Below are positions 25,257 through 33,502 of a DNA stretch of 64,000 nucleotides, one piece after another (position 1 is the stretch's first letter; each line of letters opens with the position of its first letter). This DNA is from JBMDXB01 sp048594885 (GTDB taxonomy: Bacteria; Acidobacteriota; Vicinamibacteria; Vicinamibacterales; 2-12-FULL-66-21). The DNA is taken from assembly GCA_048594885.1 (NCBI GenBank), contig JBMDXB010000041.1, positions 62,001 to 126,000 on the forward strand, written 5' to 3'. The notes under the pieces were generated by a model that was not told the DNA's origin, searched no databases, and worked only from the letters and a program-made list of their open reading frames with translations. The translations under genes were made by a program, and so were the position numbers.

Positions 25257-26033
25257 ATGATCATCGACTTTCACGCCCACTATCCGAACGAGCCTGATTT
25301 CATCGAGCGGCTCGTCGCGCGTCTGCCGGAAGCCGGGATCGACGTGATCTGTCTGTGTTCGGCAGGTGAGGCGTTCGGCCATGCGCCGAACACCGCTGTC
25401 CTCGACGCCGCACGGAAGCACTCGAACTGCATCGTCGCCTTCGCTCTGATCGAGCTGGGGAAGGACCCACCGGAACGCATCGATGAGTATGCCGCGCACG
25501 GTTTCCGCGGCTTCAAGATCACGAATCCGCGCGGCCCGTACGATGACGAGTCGTTCTTTCCGGTCTACGAGAGGATGGAGCGCACGGGCCTGCCGCTGCT
25601 CGCGCACACGGGCATCCTCATGCGCACCGCCATGACCGCCGGCAAGCGCGTCAACTCACGATGGATGCGTCCGGTCTGCCTCGATGCGGTCCTCCGATCC
25701 TTTCCGTCACTGAACGTCGTCGGCGCACACCTGGGCGCCCCGTGGCACGAGGAAGCGTCGATGATGGCGCGGGTGCATCCCAATTACTATGTCGACCTGA
25801 CTGGCGCGTCGTGGGGAGGCTGGCGCGCCAACAAGGGACCGGAGTTCTACCGCTACCACTTCTTCTGGGAGAACGCCTGGGACAAGGTCCTGTTCGGAAC
25901 GGACATCCTGGCGGTGGACGACTTGATCCCGAGCAAGCAGCTGCACGACGGGATCATCGCGCAGCTTGCACTGCCGCCCGCGACCGTGCAGAACGTCTAC
26001 GGACGAACCGCCGCCCGGTTGCTCGGGCTCTGA
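25257..26033 (+). CDS. Amidohydrolase-2 family metal-dependent hydrolase
   Basis: The 258-residue TIM-barrel protein begins MIIDFHAHYP, giving the H-x-H metal motif of the amidohydrolase superfamily. A His in PLLAHTG, another in VVGAHLGAPWHEE and an Asp in LFGTDILA complete the ligand set. This branch includes decarboxylases and lactonases such as 2-pyrone-4,6-dicarboxylate lactonase and gamma-resorcylate decarboxylase. Given its neighbours, a sugar-lactone hydrolase is attractive but not proved. It starts 27 bases after the hydroxyacid dehydrogenase and is followed after 11 bases by the NagB-like gene, so all five plus-strand genes look co-transcribed. Confidence 0.88.
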   Translation: MIIDFHAHYPNEPDFIERLVARLPEAGIDVICLCSAGEAFGHAPNTAVLDAARKHSNCIVAFALIELGKDPPERIDEYAAHGFRGFKITNPRGPYDDESFFPVYERMERTGLPLLAHTGILMRTAMTAGKRVNSRWMRPVCLDAVLRSFPSLNVVGAHLGAPWHEEASMMARVHPNYYVDLTGASWGGWRANKGPEFYRYHFFWENAWDKVLFGTDILAVDDLIPSKQLHDGIIAQLALPPATVQNVYGRTAARLLGL

Positions 26034-26044
26034 TACGAGTCGTT

Positions 26045-26893
26045 ATGGACGACAGGATTGATCGTTCCCTTGGAGCCCTGGCCGAACAGCGCGGACTGCA
26101 GGCGCAGGAAGTGCCGGATACCGATGCGCTCAATCGGCTCGTCGCGACCGAACTCGTATCGGCGCTGCGGGCCGCGATCGCCGCGGGCCGGCAACTGAAA
26201 GTCATCGTCCCGGTCGGACCGCTCGACTACACCTTCTGGGCGGACGCGCTCAATCGCGAGCAGATCGACGGCTCGGCGCTGATGACGATCAACATGGACG
26301 AGTTCCTCGACGCGTCCGGCGCGTGGATCGACGTCGAGCATCCACTCAGCTTCCGCCGATTCATGCGCGCGACGCTCTTCGACCGGCTCGAAGGCAAGAG
26401 CCGCGTACCGCCGGAAAACCAGATCGTTCCCGATCCCCGCGATCCCGGCCGCGTCACCGCCCTGCTGCGGGATGACCGCGCGGACATCTGTTACGCGGGA
26501 ATTGGTCTCAGCGGCCACCTCGCCTTCAACGATCCGCCCGGCGAGCGGGAACCGTGCGACGACAGCGACGTTCGCAACAGCGTCACCCGCACCGTCACGC
26601 TCGAGGACGTGACTCGATCGCAGATCTGCATGGGCGGAACCGACGGCGTGTGGGAACTTGTCCCGCGTCGGGCTATCACCGTGGGCATGCGCGAGATCCT
26701 CGAAAGCAAGTTGATTCATCTGACGCTGCTACGGACCTGGCACGCGGGATTGTGGCGCCGCGCCTTCTTCGGGCCGGTCTCGGGAAGATTCCCGGCCTCG
26801 TTCCTTCAGGAGCATCCGAACGTCAAGGTGACGGCAACGCGGGCGGCCGCTTCCCCTCCGGCAATCCACGCGGCGCTGCGCGTGTCGGCGTGA
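26045..26893 (+). CDS. Glucosamine-6-phosphate deaminase/isomerase-like protein (NagB fold)
   Basis: I took the ATG at 26045 (MDDRIDRSLGAL), 11 bases after the upstream stop; the frame extends further upstream only as out-of-frame coding of the previous gene. The NagB signature is present as GIGLSGHLAFNDPP, with the N-terminal MTINMDEFLD block holding the catalytic Asp. The sequence is otherwise divergent: TTITVGMREIL-like motifs become RAITVGMREILESK, and the length is 282 residues. It could be a true deaminase or an isomerase for another phosphosugar. It pairs with the PfkB kinase 7 bases downstream, which could supply its phosphorylated substrate. Confidence 0.85.
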   Translation: MDDRIDRSLGALAEQRGLQAQEVPDTDALNRLVATELVSALRAAIAAGRQLKVIVPVGPLDYTFWADALNREQIDGSALMTINMDEFLDASGAWIDVEHPLSFRRFMRATLFDRLEGKSRVPPENQIVPDPRDPGRVTALLRDDRADICYAGIGLSGHLAFNDPPGEREPCDDSDVRNSVTRTVTLEDVTRSQICMGGTDGVWELVPRRAITVGMREILESKLIHLTLLRTWHAGLWRRAFFGPVSGRFPASFLQEHPNVKVTATRAAASPPAIHAALRVSA

Positions 26894-26900
26894 ACGCATC

Positions 26901-27743
26901 ATGATCGTATCCGTCGGCCTCAGCTGCCTGGATTGCCGGTTCCAGATTGCGGATCCGCTCTCGTCCGAGCGCCGCCGGTACCCCGCTCGATCGTACCGTG
27001 AAGCGCTGGGCGGACCGGCGGCCGTCGCGGCGCAGACGGTCGCTCGTCTCGGCGGCCAGGCGTTGCTCTGGAGCCGGCGCGGCGACGATGTCGCGGGACA
27101 CAAGGTCGCGCATTTCCTCGAGGCCGATGGCGTTGACGTCGCCGACTGTCGCGTGTTCGCCGGCGCGCAGAGCGCGGTGAGCGCGGTCGTGATTACACCG
27201 GACGGCGATCGGGTGCTGTTTCCTTTTTGGGGGAACTTGCCGGACGAACCCGATTGGCTCCCCCTCGAAAAGTTGCGTTCAGCGACGGTCGTCTCGATCG
27301 ACACCCGCTGGCCCGCCGGCGCGCTGCGCGCGGCACAGGCCGCGCGCGACCGCGAACTGCCGGTCATCGTCGATTTCGATCGGGACACGCCCGAGGCCTG
27401 GCGGCTCGTCGAGCGTGCAACACACGTGATCGCTGATGAAGATGTGGCCAGGATGGCCGGTGGTCCTGCGCAACTCATTCGGAAGCTTCAGCAGATGAAC
27501 AAGTGGGCAGCCGTGACGCTCGGACCAGCCGGCGTCGCTCACCCGGGCGGGCACCTGCCGGCATTCGCGGTGGAGGTTCGTGACAGTACTGGAGCCGGCG
27601 ACGTCTTCCACGGCGCGTTCGCGCTCGCCATCGGCGAGGGACAGGCCGAAGCGGACGCCGTGCGGTTTGCTGCCGCAGCCGCTGCGGCGCGGTGCCGGCT
27701 GGCCGGCGTGCCGCGCCGGACCGACGTTCTCGAAATGTTGTGA
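26901..27743 (+). CDS. PfkB family carbohydrate kinase
   Basis: The 280-residue protein carries the PfkB signature DSTGAGDVFHGAFALAI (about residues 228-244), including the catalytic Asp and the anion-hole GAGD. Also present are the N-terminal GGPAAVAAQTVARLGG and an SAVSAVVI strand. The family contains ribokinase, 2-keto-3-deoxygluconate kinase, IolC and related enzymes; specificity is not readable. It is the last gene of the plus-strand run that starts with the aldehyde dehydrogenase, 7 bases after the NagB-like gene. No sugar kinase other than this one is in the locus, so it likely provides the phosphorylation step. Confidence 0.92.
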   Translation: MIVSVGLSCLDCRFQIADPLSSERRRYPARSYREALGGPAAVAAQTVARLGGQALLWSRRGDDVAGHKVAHFLEADGVDVADCRVFAGAQSAVSAVVITPDGDRVLFPFWGNLPDEPDWLPLEKLRSATVVSIDTRWPAGALRAAQAARDRELPVIVDFDRDTPEAWRLVERATHVIADEDVARMAGGPAQLIRKLQQMNKWAAVTLGPAGVAHPGGHLPAFAVEVRDSTGAGDVFHGAFALAIGEGQAEADAVRFAAAAAAARCRLAGVPRRTDVLEML

Positions 27744-27845
27744 GCCGCAGTTCTTTCCGTTCGCTGGGCTCACGTGCGCGGGCATATGTCGCGGTCACGA
27801 CCGCGGCAATGCCTCTTGGCCGAGACCACGCGGCCGAGTGCCGCG

Positions 27846-28409
27846 TCAGGGCCTTACGACACCGATGGGAAGCGCGTTGCTGCACTGCATGAAGATCGGC
27901 GCGGCACTCCGGCCCTCGGTGAGGTCGCACACAATCAGCAGTTCATATCTGCGGCCGGGCTCGACGGCGGGATGGACGCGCGCCGAAAGACGCCGCTGGT
28001 TCCATTCGAGCACTCCAAGACGATGGCGTACGAGAAGTTCCCGGTCGGCGTGGTCGACAACGGCAACGGCCACGACATAGTTATCCCGGCGTCTGCCGAG
28101 GTTTCCGTCGATTTGGATCCGTCCGTCAGGAGCAACCACGTCAGGAGTCACGCTGCGAAGGGTAAGCATCGGCTGCGTACCCGGGGCGCAGGCCTGGGCC
28201 GAACAGAGTTCACGCCTGCCGTTCGATCGGCACCGCGTCTCACACGTGCGCGAGTCATCGTGCCTGAGCACTTCTCTCCACCCGTCGGACCCGCGTGCCG
28301 CTGCTCGGGCCGGCGGCGGCGGTTGCCGTTTTTGAGCGATTGCTCCCTGCAGGCACAGGCTGCTCAGAATTGCGATGACGCCAGCGCGAAGTAGCTTTGC
28401 ATGCCGCAT
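27846..28409 (-). CDS. Secreted hypothetical protein
   Basis: The 187-residue product has a clear signal peptide (LLRAGVIAILSSLCLQGAIAQ) followed by a short proline run. Cys residues (CETRC, ELCSAQAC, and two near the C-terminus) suggest disulfides. Strand-like segments such as IQIDGNL and NYVVAVAVVDHADRELLV may form an Ig-like fold. No family was recognised. It converges with the PfkB kinase across about 100 bases. Its ribosome site is duplicated (see the entry at 28415-28444). Confidence 0.72.
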   Translation of the reverse strand: MRHAKLLRAGVIAILSSLCLQGAIAQKRQPPPPARAAARGSDGWREVLRHDDSRTCETRCRSNGRRELCSAQACAPGTQPMLTLRSVTPDVVAPDGRIQIDGNLGRRRDNYVVAVAVVDHADRELLVRHRLGVLEWNQRRLSARVHPAVEPGRRYELLIVCDLTEGRSAAPIFMQCSNALPIGVVRP

Positions 28410-28414
28410 GATGA

Positions 28415-28444
28415 TGCTCCTTGCGAAATGGTGCTCCTTGCGAA
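28415..28444 (-). promoter_or_regulatory. Tandemly duplicated ribosome-binding site
   Basis: On the minus strand the 13-base unit TTCGCAAGGAGCA occurs twice, at 28432-28444 and 28415-28427, 17 bases apart. The proximal copy places AAGGAG 7 bases before the ATG at 28409, an ideal position. The distal copy has no start codon at matching distance and looks like a recent small duplication. Confidence 0.7.
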
Positions 28445-28589
28445 GGGCCCTTAGGAAGGCACGATGATACCCTGCCGCACCGCCCTGAGGTGAAGATCGG
28501 TAGTGTCCGAGGGCGCCGGCGACCCGCCGGCAGCAGGATCAGGAAGGCGCACGCACTTGGAATAAGATGCGTCCCGCAGAGTCGGCCGG

Positions 28590-30230
28590 ATGTCCAGTCT
28601 TGTTCATTTGAGACGCATCCTTGTCTTCATCGGCCTGGTGATTCAATGCATCCCAGCCATCGTGCGAGGAATGGCGAAAGCCGCGGGCAGCCGGGTTCAG
28701 GCCGATAACCGAGCGAGGAGAGGCTATCATCGGATCCGGCAACTGCCGCTCGGCTCTCCGCACGTACGCGAGATCCCGGCGACAACGGTCGACAGCATCG
28801 AAGAGTACCTCACGCATCTCAAGGCAGGTCGGCTGCGAGATCGGGTTTATCGTGGACAGGCGAGTCAGTACCAGATCGGTGTCCCCGATTCGCTGTCCTT
28901 GCTGCCCACGATGGCGAGGGAGCACACCACGCTGAGAAAGCCGGGATTTCGCATCGAGCGGGCATTCTCTCAATACGTGGACGAGGTCATCCTGCAGCAT
29001 GTGACGGCGCTCGGCAGTCATGGGCGCGAGGCACATCTCTTCGTGAAAGCCGCGGCCGGCAAGGCGTCTCTCTTTGACAACGAGGCCTACTACCTCTCCC
29101 GCACTGCGCAGGGCCGTTTCATCGGCTCGCTGTATCCGACGATCAACCTGCCCTACGCCTATCAGGCCGCGCTGCAGCATTACGGCTTCCCTACGCTCGC
29201 GCTCGACGTGACCTTCTCGCCGTTGGTCGCGCTGTTCTTCGCAACTTGCCGATTGCCGCTCAATGCGAGCGGCGCGCGAATCTGCCAACCGGCAGGTTCC
29301 GGCGGCGTCGTGTATGTCCTCGCGGTCCCTGCACAAGACGTCGTCACACATCCGGAGCTCGGCAACCTACCAGGCGCGGTGCGTCCCACGTTCGTCGATC
29401 TCTCGGATCTGAGCTGGGACAGCGATACGCGCGCGCGTCGGCAGTACGCCGCTCTGCTCTGCCGGCTGCTGCACGTGGACTTGCCAGTGACACCGCACTT
29501 CAACAGCTACGCCTTCGACGTCGTCGAGATCATCAGGCTGTCGGACAGGTTTTGGCAGCACCCCTCGACACGGGACTTTCTGGACGGCAGTCTCGGCGGG
29601 TGGTTCTTTCCCGGTCCTGAAGTGGATCGGCTGGCGGCTCTGCTCGGGGCAGCCGATCGGCTCGGCTTCGAACGCTACGATCTCGGGCCGATCCAGCGTT
29701 GCCGGGACCCGCGCGGCCAGTTCGAATACCTGCAGCTCCGGCGAATTGTGCTCACGGGCACCGACACCGACACCGTCCGGCGATTGTTTGCAGGCACATG
29801 GTACGCGCGCAAACGGTCGCTCGAGGAACTGCCGGTTCACGAAGTCCTCCGTCTGGTCGAGAATGCCGACGAATCGATTGACATCGATGTCATCGTCGTG
29901 TGCGAGCCCACCAAACCGGACGGTCAGCAACTCTGCTCGCAGATCCGCAGGCTCGGGCGTGGCGCGGATCGATGGTACGGGATCGTCGATGCCTCTCCGA
30001 TCGGCCGGAAGATCGACCCCCCTTCCGCCATCGTCATGTCGCTCGGCGACGCCCCACACGTCATCGTTGACGATTCGTACGACTCCGACGTGTCTTTGCA
30101 GCGTGCGATCCTCGATGCGTATCGCGCGACGCGGCGCTTTCGCTACGACGATCGGATGAAACCTTCCGCGAGAGACTGGCAGAAGTTCCTGCCGCGGTCG
30201 TTCGGGGTCATCTCGCAAGTGACGAGGTGA
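28590..30230 (+). CDS. FRG domain-containing protein
   Basis: The FRG domain (residues about 65-230) is recognisable by VYRGQ, the ALQHYGFPTLALDVTFSPLVALFFA block (family consensus: QHYGxPTxLLDWTxSPxxALxFA), and the preceding LLPTMAREH. The C-terminal 250 residues form an unassigned alpha/beta region (IDIDVIVVCEP, IVMSLGDAPHVIVDD). FRG proteins are of unknown biochemical function but are often found in defence-associated or accessory regions. The ATG at 28590 adds a hydrophobic N-terminus (LRRILVFIGLVIQCIPAIV); an ATG near residue 27 (MAKAAG) is an alternative that removes it. A relic of a transporter gene abuts its 3' end, which suggests rearrangement here. Confidence 0.85.
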   Translation: MSSLVHLRRILVFIGLVIQCIPAIVRGMAKAAGSRVQADNRARRGYHRIRQLPLGSPHVREIPATTVDSIEEYLTHLKAGRLRDRVYRGQASQYQIGVPDSLSLLPTMAREHTTLRKPGFRIERAFSQYVDEVILQHVTALGSHGREAHLFVKAAAGKASLFDNEAYYLSRTAQGRFIGSLYPTINLPYAYQAALQHYGFPTLALDVTFSPLVALFFATCRLPLNASGARICQPAGSGGVVYVLAVPAQDVVTHPELGNLPGAVRPTFVDLSDLSWDSDTRARRQYAALLCRLLHVDLPVTPHFNSYAFDVVEIIRLSDRFWQHPSTRDFLDGSLGGWFFPGPEVDRLAALLGAADRLGFERYDLGPIQRCRDPRGQFEYLQLRRIVLTGTDTDTVRRLFAGTWYARKRSLEELPVHEVLRLVENADESIDIDVIVVCEPTKPDGQQLCSQIRRLGRGADRWYGIVDASPIGRKIDPPSAIVMSLGDAPHVIVDDSYDSDVSLQRAILDAYRATRRFRYDDRMKPSARDWQKFLPRSFGVISQVTR

Positions 30231-30239
30231 AATCGCAAG

Positions 30240-30316
30240 TCCTTCCGCTCGTCACGGCGCTTGCGTTCGGGTTCATTTCGAGTCTGCAAGCGGCAATCGC
30301 TCACCATGGGGGGCCG
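30240..30316 (+). pseudogene. Relic of a DASS-family transporter gene
   Basis: Bases 30245-30270 are identical over 26 bases to 33271-33296 inside the intact DASS transporter gene, and similarity continues with scattered mismatches to about 30310. The translation LPLVTALAFGFISSLQAAIAHHG matches PPLVTALAFGFFSSLNAAITHYG of the intact transporter. Similarity stops at about 30316, beside the end of the convergent PhoX-like gene. It is the remnant of a paralogue or partial duplication in the same orientation. Confidence 0.8.
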
Positions 30317-30340
30317 ACGTTCTCGAGATCCTGTAGATGG

Positions 30341-31861
30341 TTACAGCGGTCCAGATGTCCACGGCCCCCAGATCGCGACCGTTGCCGCACGCTCGAATGG
30401 CTCCGGGCCAACCGGGATCTGCCGTGCCGCTTTATAGGGGGTTGTCGTACGCACGGTCGAGCGCCCGTACATGTTCACGAACAACGTTTCCCCATCCGGG
30501 CTGAAGCACGCACCGGCGAACTCGATGGTGTTCCGCAGGTTTCGCGCAAAGTCGAAGATCTCGCCAAACGGCGTGATGCCGCGCAGGTACTGGGCCGCGC
30601 CGGCGTCCTCACAAATGATGAGGCCGCCGCGGGGGGTCGCGCAGACGTTGTCCGGGCCGTCAAAAATCTGATGGCTCGGCGATTCGGCAATCAAGGTCAG
30701 CGTCTCGGCCACAGGGTTGTAGGCGAACACCTGGCCGAAACCCATGTTTCCGCCGTTGGTCGATACGAAAAAGATCTGGCCGTTGGCGTACCAGCATCCT
30801 TCGAGGCGCCGGAACCGCACGCCGCCGGCTGCGAAACCCTGAGCGAACACGGCTGACCCGGCTGACCCGTCGATCGTGGCGCCGGGCGGCGTCGGATCGG
30901 GATTCGCAATCGGCACCCATTCAACCGGAAGGGGCTGTCCGATCGTCTGATTGACGGCCGTCACGTATTGATGTTCGCCCGCAATCTTCATCATCTCGAA
31001 GGACCCGCCGGTTGCGGCGAGATCCCCGGGCTTCGTCGGTTTCGTCGCAGGCACAAACCGGTAGAATCCGGAAACGTCTCCCTGGTCCTCCGTCTCGTAA
31101 ACGATGCCGGTGGCGGGATCGACAGCGACCGCCTCGTGGCTGAAGCGCCCGAGGTGCCTGAGCGGCACTGCGGCCGGCGGTCCTCCGGGATCAACCGCAA
31201 TCGGCACCTCGAAGATGTAGCCATGGTTCTGCGCATAGCCGGTCGCAGAACTGTTCGCGAGGGTCTCCTCGCACGACAACCAGCTGCCCCAAGGGGTCGG
31301 GCCGCCGGCGCAATTGCGCAGCGTTCCGACCAGACTCCAATACTGCCGCACGACGCGGCGCAGACCGTGCGGCTCGACTTCCAATGACGTCGTGCCGCCG
31401 CCTGCGAACGCGTCGTACGCACGATCACGCGGGCCGTAATGCGTGTCCAGAATATCGTTGAGGATTCCATCCGTGGTCGAGGTGCTGCCCTGCGGCCGCG
31501 GGCGAAGGCGCGAGGCTGCCTCATTGTCCTCATGGTTGCGGATCAGCAGCACGTTGCCATTCGGCAGCGGGAAGGCGGCCATGCCGTCCATCGCCTTTGG
31601 TGTCGGAAAGCCATCCGTCATGGGATCGCCTTCGTTGCTGATCACGCGATACTGGAAACCGGGTGGCAGCGATAGATCCTCACCGGCGGGCTTCAGCCGA
31701 CCGTAGCCGATCGCCGGGTCATCGTTGGTGACGGTGCGCGCGTTCGCGGATCGTGCCACCAGCGCCTCGAAGACGCCACCGCCCAGCGTCGTCGCGCCAA
31801 CTGCGCCCGCGGAACGCACGAAGAACTGTCGGCGATTGAGATCGGAGCGGTTCGCTGGCAT
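30341..31861 (-). CDS. PhoX-like alkaline phosphatase (DUF839 family), Tat-exported
   Basis: A twin-arginine signal (LNRRQFFVRSAGAVGATTLG) exports the folded enzyme. PhoX-family motifs follow in order: PLPNGNVLLIRNHED, PTPWGSWLSCEET, LGRFSHEAVAVDP, VYETEDQGDVSGFYRF, GCWYANGQIFFVSTNGG, GPDNVCATPRGGLIICED and FAGACFSPDGETLFVNM. PhoX enzymes are Ca/Fe-dependent phosphomonoesterases of the periplasm. The length of 506 residues is typical of the shorter group. GGGAGG precedes the ATG. No Pho box was identified. The gene diverges from the DASS operon. Confidence 0.9.
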   Translation of the reverse strand: MPANRSDLNRRQFFVRSAGAVGATTLGGGVFEALVARSANARTVTNDDPAIGYGRLKPAGEDLSLPPGFQYRVISNEGDPMTDGFPTPKAMDGMAAFPLPNGNVLLIRNHEDNEAASRLRPRPQGSTSTTDGILNDILDTHYGPRDRAYDAFAGGGTTSLEVEPHGLRRVVRQYWSLVGTLRNCAGGPTPWGSWLSCEETLANSSATGYAQNHGYIFEVPIAVDPGGPPAAVPLRHLGRFSHEAVAVDPATGIVYETEDQGDVSGFYRFVPATKPTKPGDLAATGGSFEMMKIAGEHQYVTAVNQTIGQPLPVEWVPIANPDPTPPGATIDGSAGSAVFAQGFAAGGVRFRRLEGCWYANGQIFFVSTNGGNMGFGQVFAYNPVAETLTLIAESPSHQIFDGPDNVCATPRGGLIICEDAGAAQYLRGITPFGEIFDFARNLRNTIEFAGACFSPDGETLFVNMYGRSTVRTTTPYKAARQIPVGPEPFERAATVAIWGPWTSGPL

Positions 31862-32040
31862 GTGCCCTCCCTCTCATGTCGTGGTGCCACACGTCCCGAC
31901 GTGAACGTGCACGGGCGCGAGGATCCCGCGCGCCGTTGAGGAGGCTAGATTCTGCCCACACGAAGTCGCGCGATCAAGTGGAATGTCCGCGCTGAGCTTG
32001 GATTTACGGAAGGTGCGTAGAATACACCCGCCTCCCGACC

Positions 32041-33480
32041 ATGCCTGTCACCGTCGCTCCGCACGCGCCACCCGCCGCAAGCCCGCACGAGCACTGGCGC
32101 TGGGCGATTCCGCTTCTCACGGCCACCGCAGTTTGGCTGATGCCGCACGCGGGCTTCCCAGCGCGCCACTGGGGATTGCTCTGTATCTTCGGCGCGACGG
32201 TGTGCGCATTGATCACGCGTCCGCTTCCCTCGGGCGCCGTCGTCCTGGTCGCGGCAACCACCGGAACGCTGCTTGGCGTGTTCACGATTGAAACGGCGCT
32301 GTCTGGGTTCGCAAACGTCACCGTCTGGATGATCGTGGCTGCGTTCCTCTTTGCGCGCGGCCTCGTCATGACGCGTCTCGGCGAGCGCATCGCCTACACG
32401 ATCGTCAGGCGGCTCGGCGGAAGCCCTCTGCGCCTTGGATATTCACTCGTGCTCGCCGATGTCGCGATGGCGCCGATGACGCCGTCGAACACCGCGCGGG
32501 CCGGAGGAATCCTCTTCCCGATTGCCCTGAACGTCGCGCGGGCCTTCGGGTCCGAGCCGGGAGCCACCGCGCCGCGAATCGGCGCGTTCCTGATGCTGAC
32601 GCTGTATCACGGCGATCTTGTCGCCTCCGCGATGTTCCTCACGGCAACGGCGCCGAATCCACTCGTCGCCGGGTTCGCGCAGCAGGCATCGGGAGTCACT
32701 GTGTCGTGGCTGACATGGGCGGCGGCAGCAGCCGTGCCCGCGGCCGTCGGACTGCTCGTCGTGCCGTACGTGGTGTACCGTCTCTGCCCGCCTGCGGTGC
32801 ACGATGCGCAGACAGCGCAGACCCTCGCAGCCGAGCGGCTTCGCGAGATGGGGCCGATCCGTCGCGATGAGCGCATCATGCTGGGCGTGTTCTCGCTGGT
32901 ACTCGCGCTCTGGCTGTCGGGCGAGTGGCACGGCGTGTCGCCGACGACGGTGGCCTGGCTCGGGCTGACGATGCTGGTGCTCACCCGCGTGCTGGCGTGG
33001 CGGGACATCATCGAGGAGAAAGGCGCGTGGGACTGCCTGATCTGGTTCGGCGGCCTCATCATGCTGTCCACGGAACTGAACAGGGCAGGCTTTCCCAAGG
33101 CACTCGCAACGGCCGCAGGAGGCTTCGTCGGCGGCTGGCCATGGTGGTGGGCCCTGATCGCGTTGATCGTCGTCTATCTCTACTCGCACTACGCGTTCGC
33201 CAGCCTCGTCGCGCATGTGACGGCGATGTTCCCCGCCTTCTTCGCGATTTCGATTGCCCTGGGCGCGCCGCCGCTCGTCACGGCGCTTGCGTTCGGCTTC
33301 TTTTCGAGCCTGAATGCGGCGATCACCCACTATGGCACCGGGCCGGCGCCGATCATCTTCGGTGCCGGCTACGTCACACAGCCGAAATGGTGGCGTGTCG
33401 GATTCGTCATGTCGGTCGTGCATCTGGCGATCTGGCTGCCCATCGGCTTGTTGTGGTGGAAGGTGATTGGCCTCTGGTGA
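32041..33480 (+). CDS. DASS/SLC13-family anion transporter
   Basis: The 479-residue membrane protein has at least eleven hydrophobic segments and both SNT-type motifs of the divalent anion:Na+ symporter family: MTPSNTARAGG (about residue 142) and LTATAPNPL (about residue 202). The C-terminal repeat carries LNAAITHYGTGPAPI. It is closest in style to 2-oxoglutarate/malate translocators, and co-location with a tartrate/D-malate dehydrogenase supports a C4 dicarboxylate as cargo. No ribosome site is visible before the ATG. A TAGAAT box at 32018-32023 would place transcription start about 10 bases upstream, giving a very short leader. Confidence 0.9.
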   Translation: MPVTVAPHAPPAASPHEHWRWAIPLLTATAVWLMPHAGFPARHWGLLCIFGATVCALITRPLPSGAVVLVAATTGTLLGVFTIETALSGFANVTVWMIVAAFLFARGLVMTRLGERIAYTIVRRLGGSPLRLGYSLVLADVAMAPMTPSNTARAGGILFPIALNVARAFGSEPGATAPRIGAFLMLTLYHGDLVASAMFLTATAPNPLVAGFAQQASGVTVSWLTWAAAAAVPAAVGLLVVPYVVYRLCPPAVHDAQTAQTLAAERLREMGPIRRDERIMLGVFSLVLALWLSGEWHGVSPTTVAWLGLTMLVLTRVLAWRDIIEEKGAWDCLIWFGGLIMLSTELNRAGFPKALATAAGGFVGGWPWWWALIALIVVYLYSHYAFASLVAHVTAMFPAFFAISIALGAPPLVTALAFGFFSSLNAAITHYGTGPAPIIFGAGYVTQPKWWRVGFVMSVVHLAIWLPIGLLWWKVIGLW

Positions 33481-33502
33481 GCGGAGACTGAGAGGCATTG
33501 AT

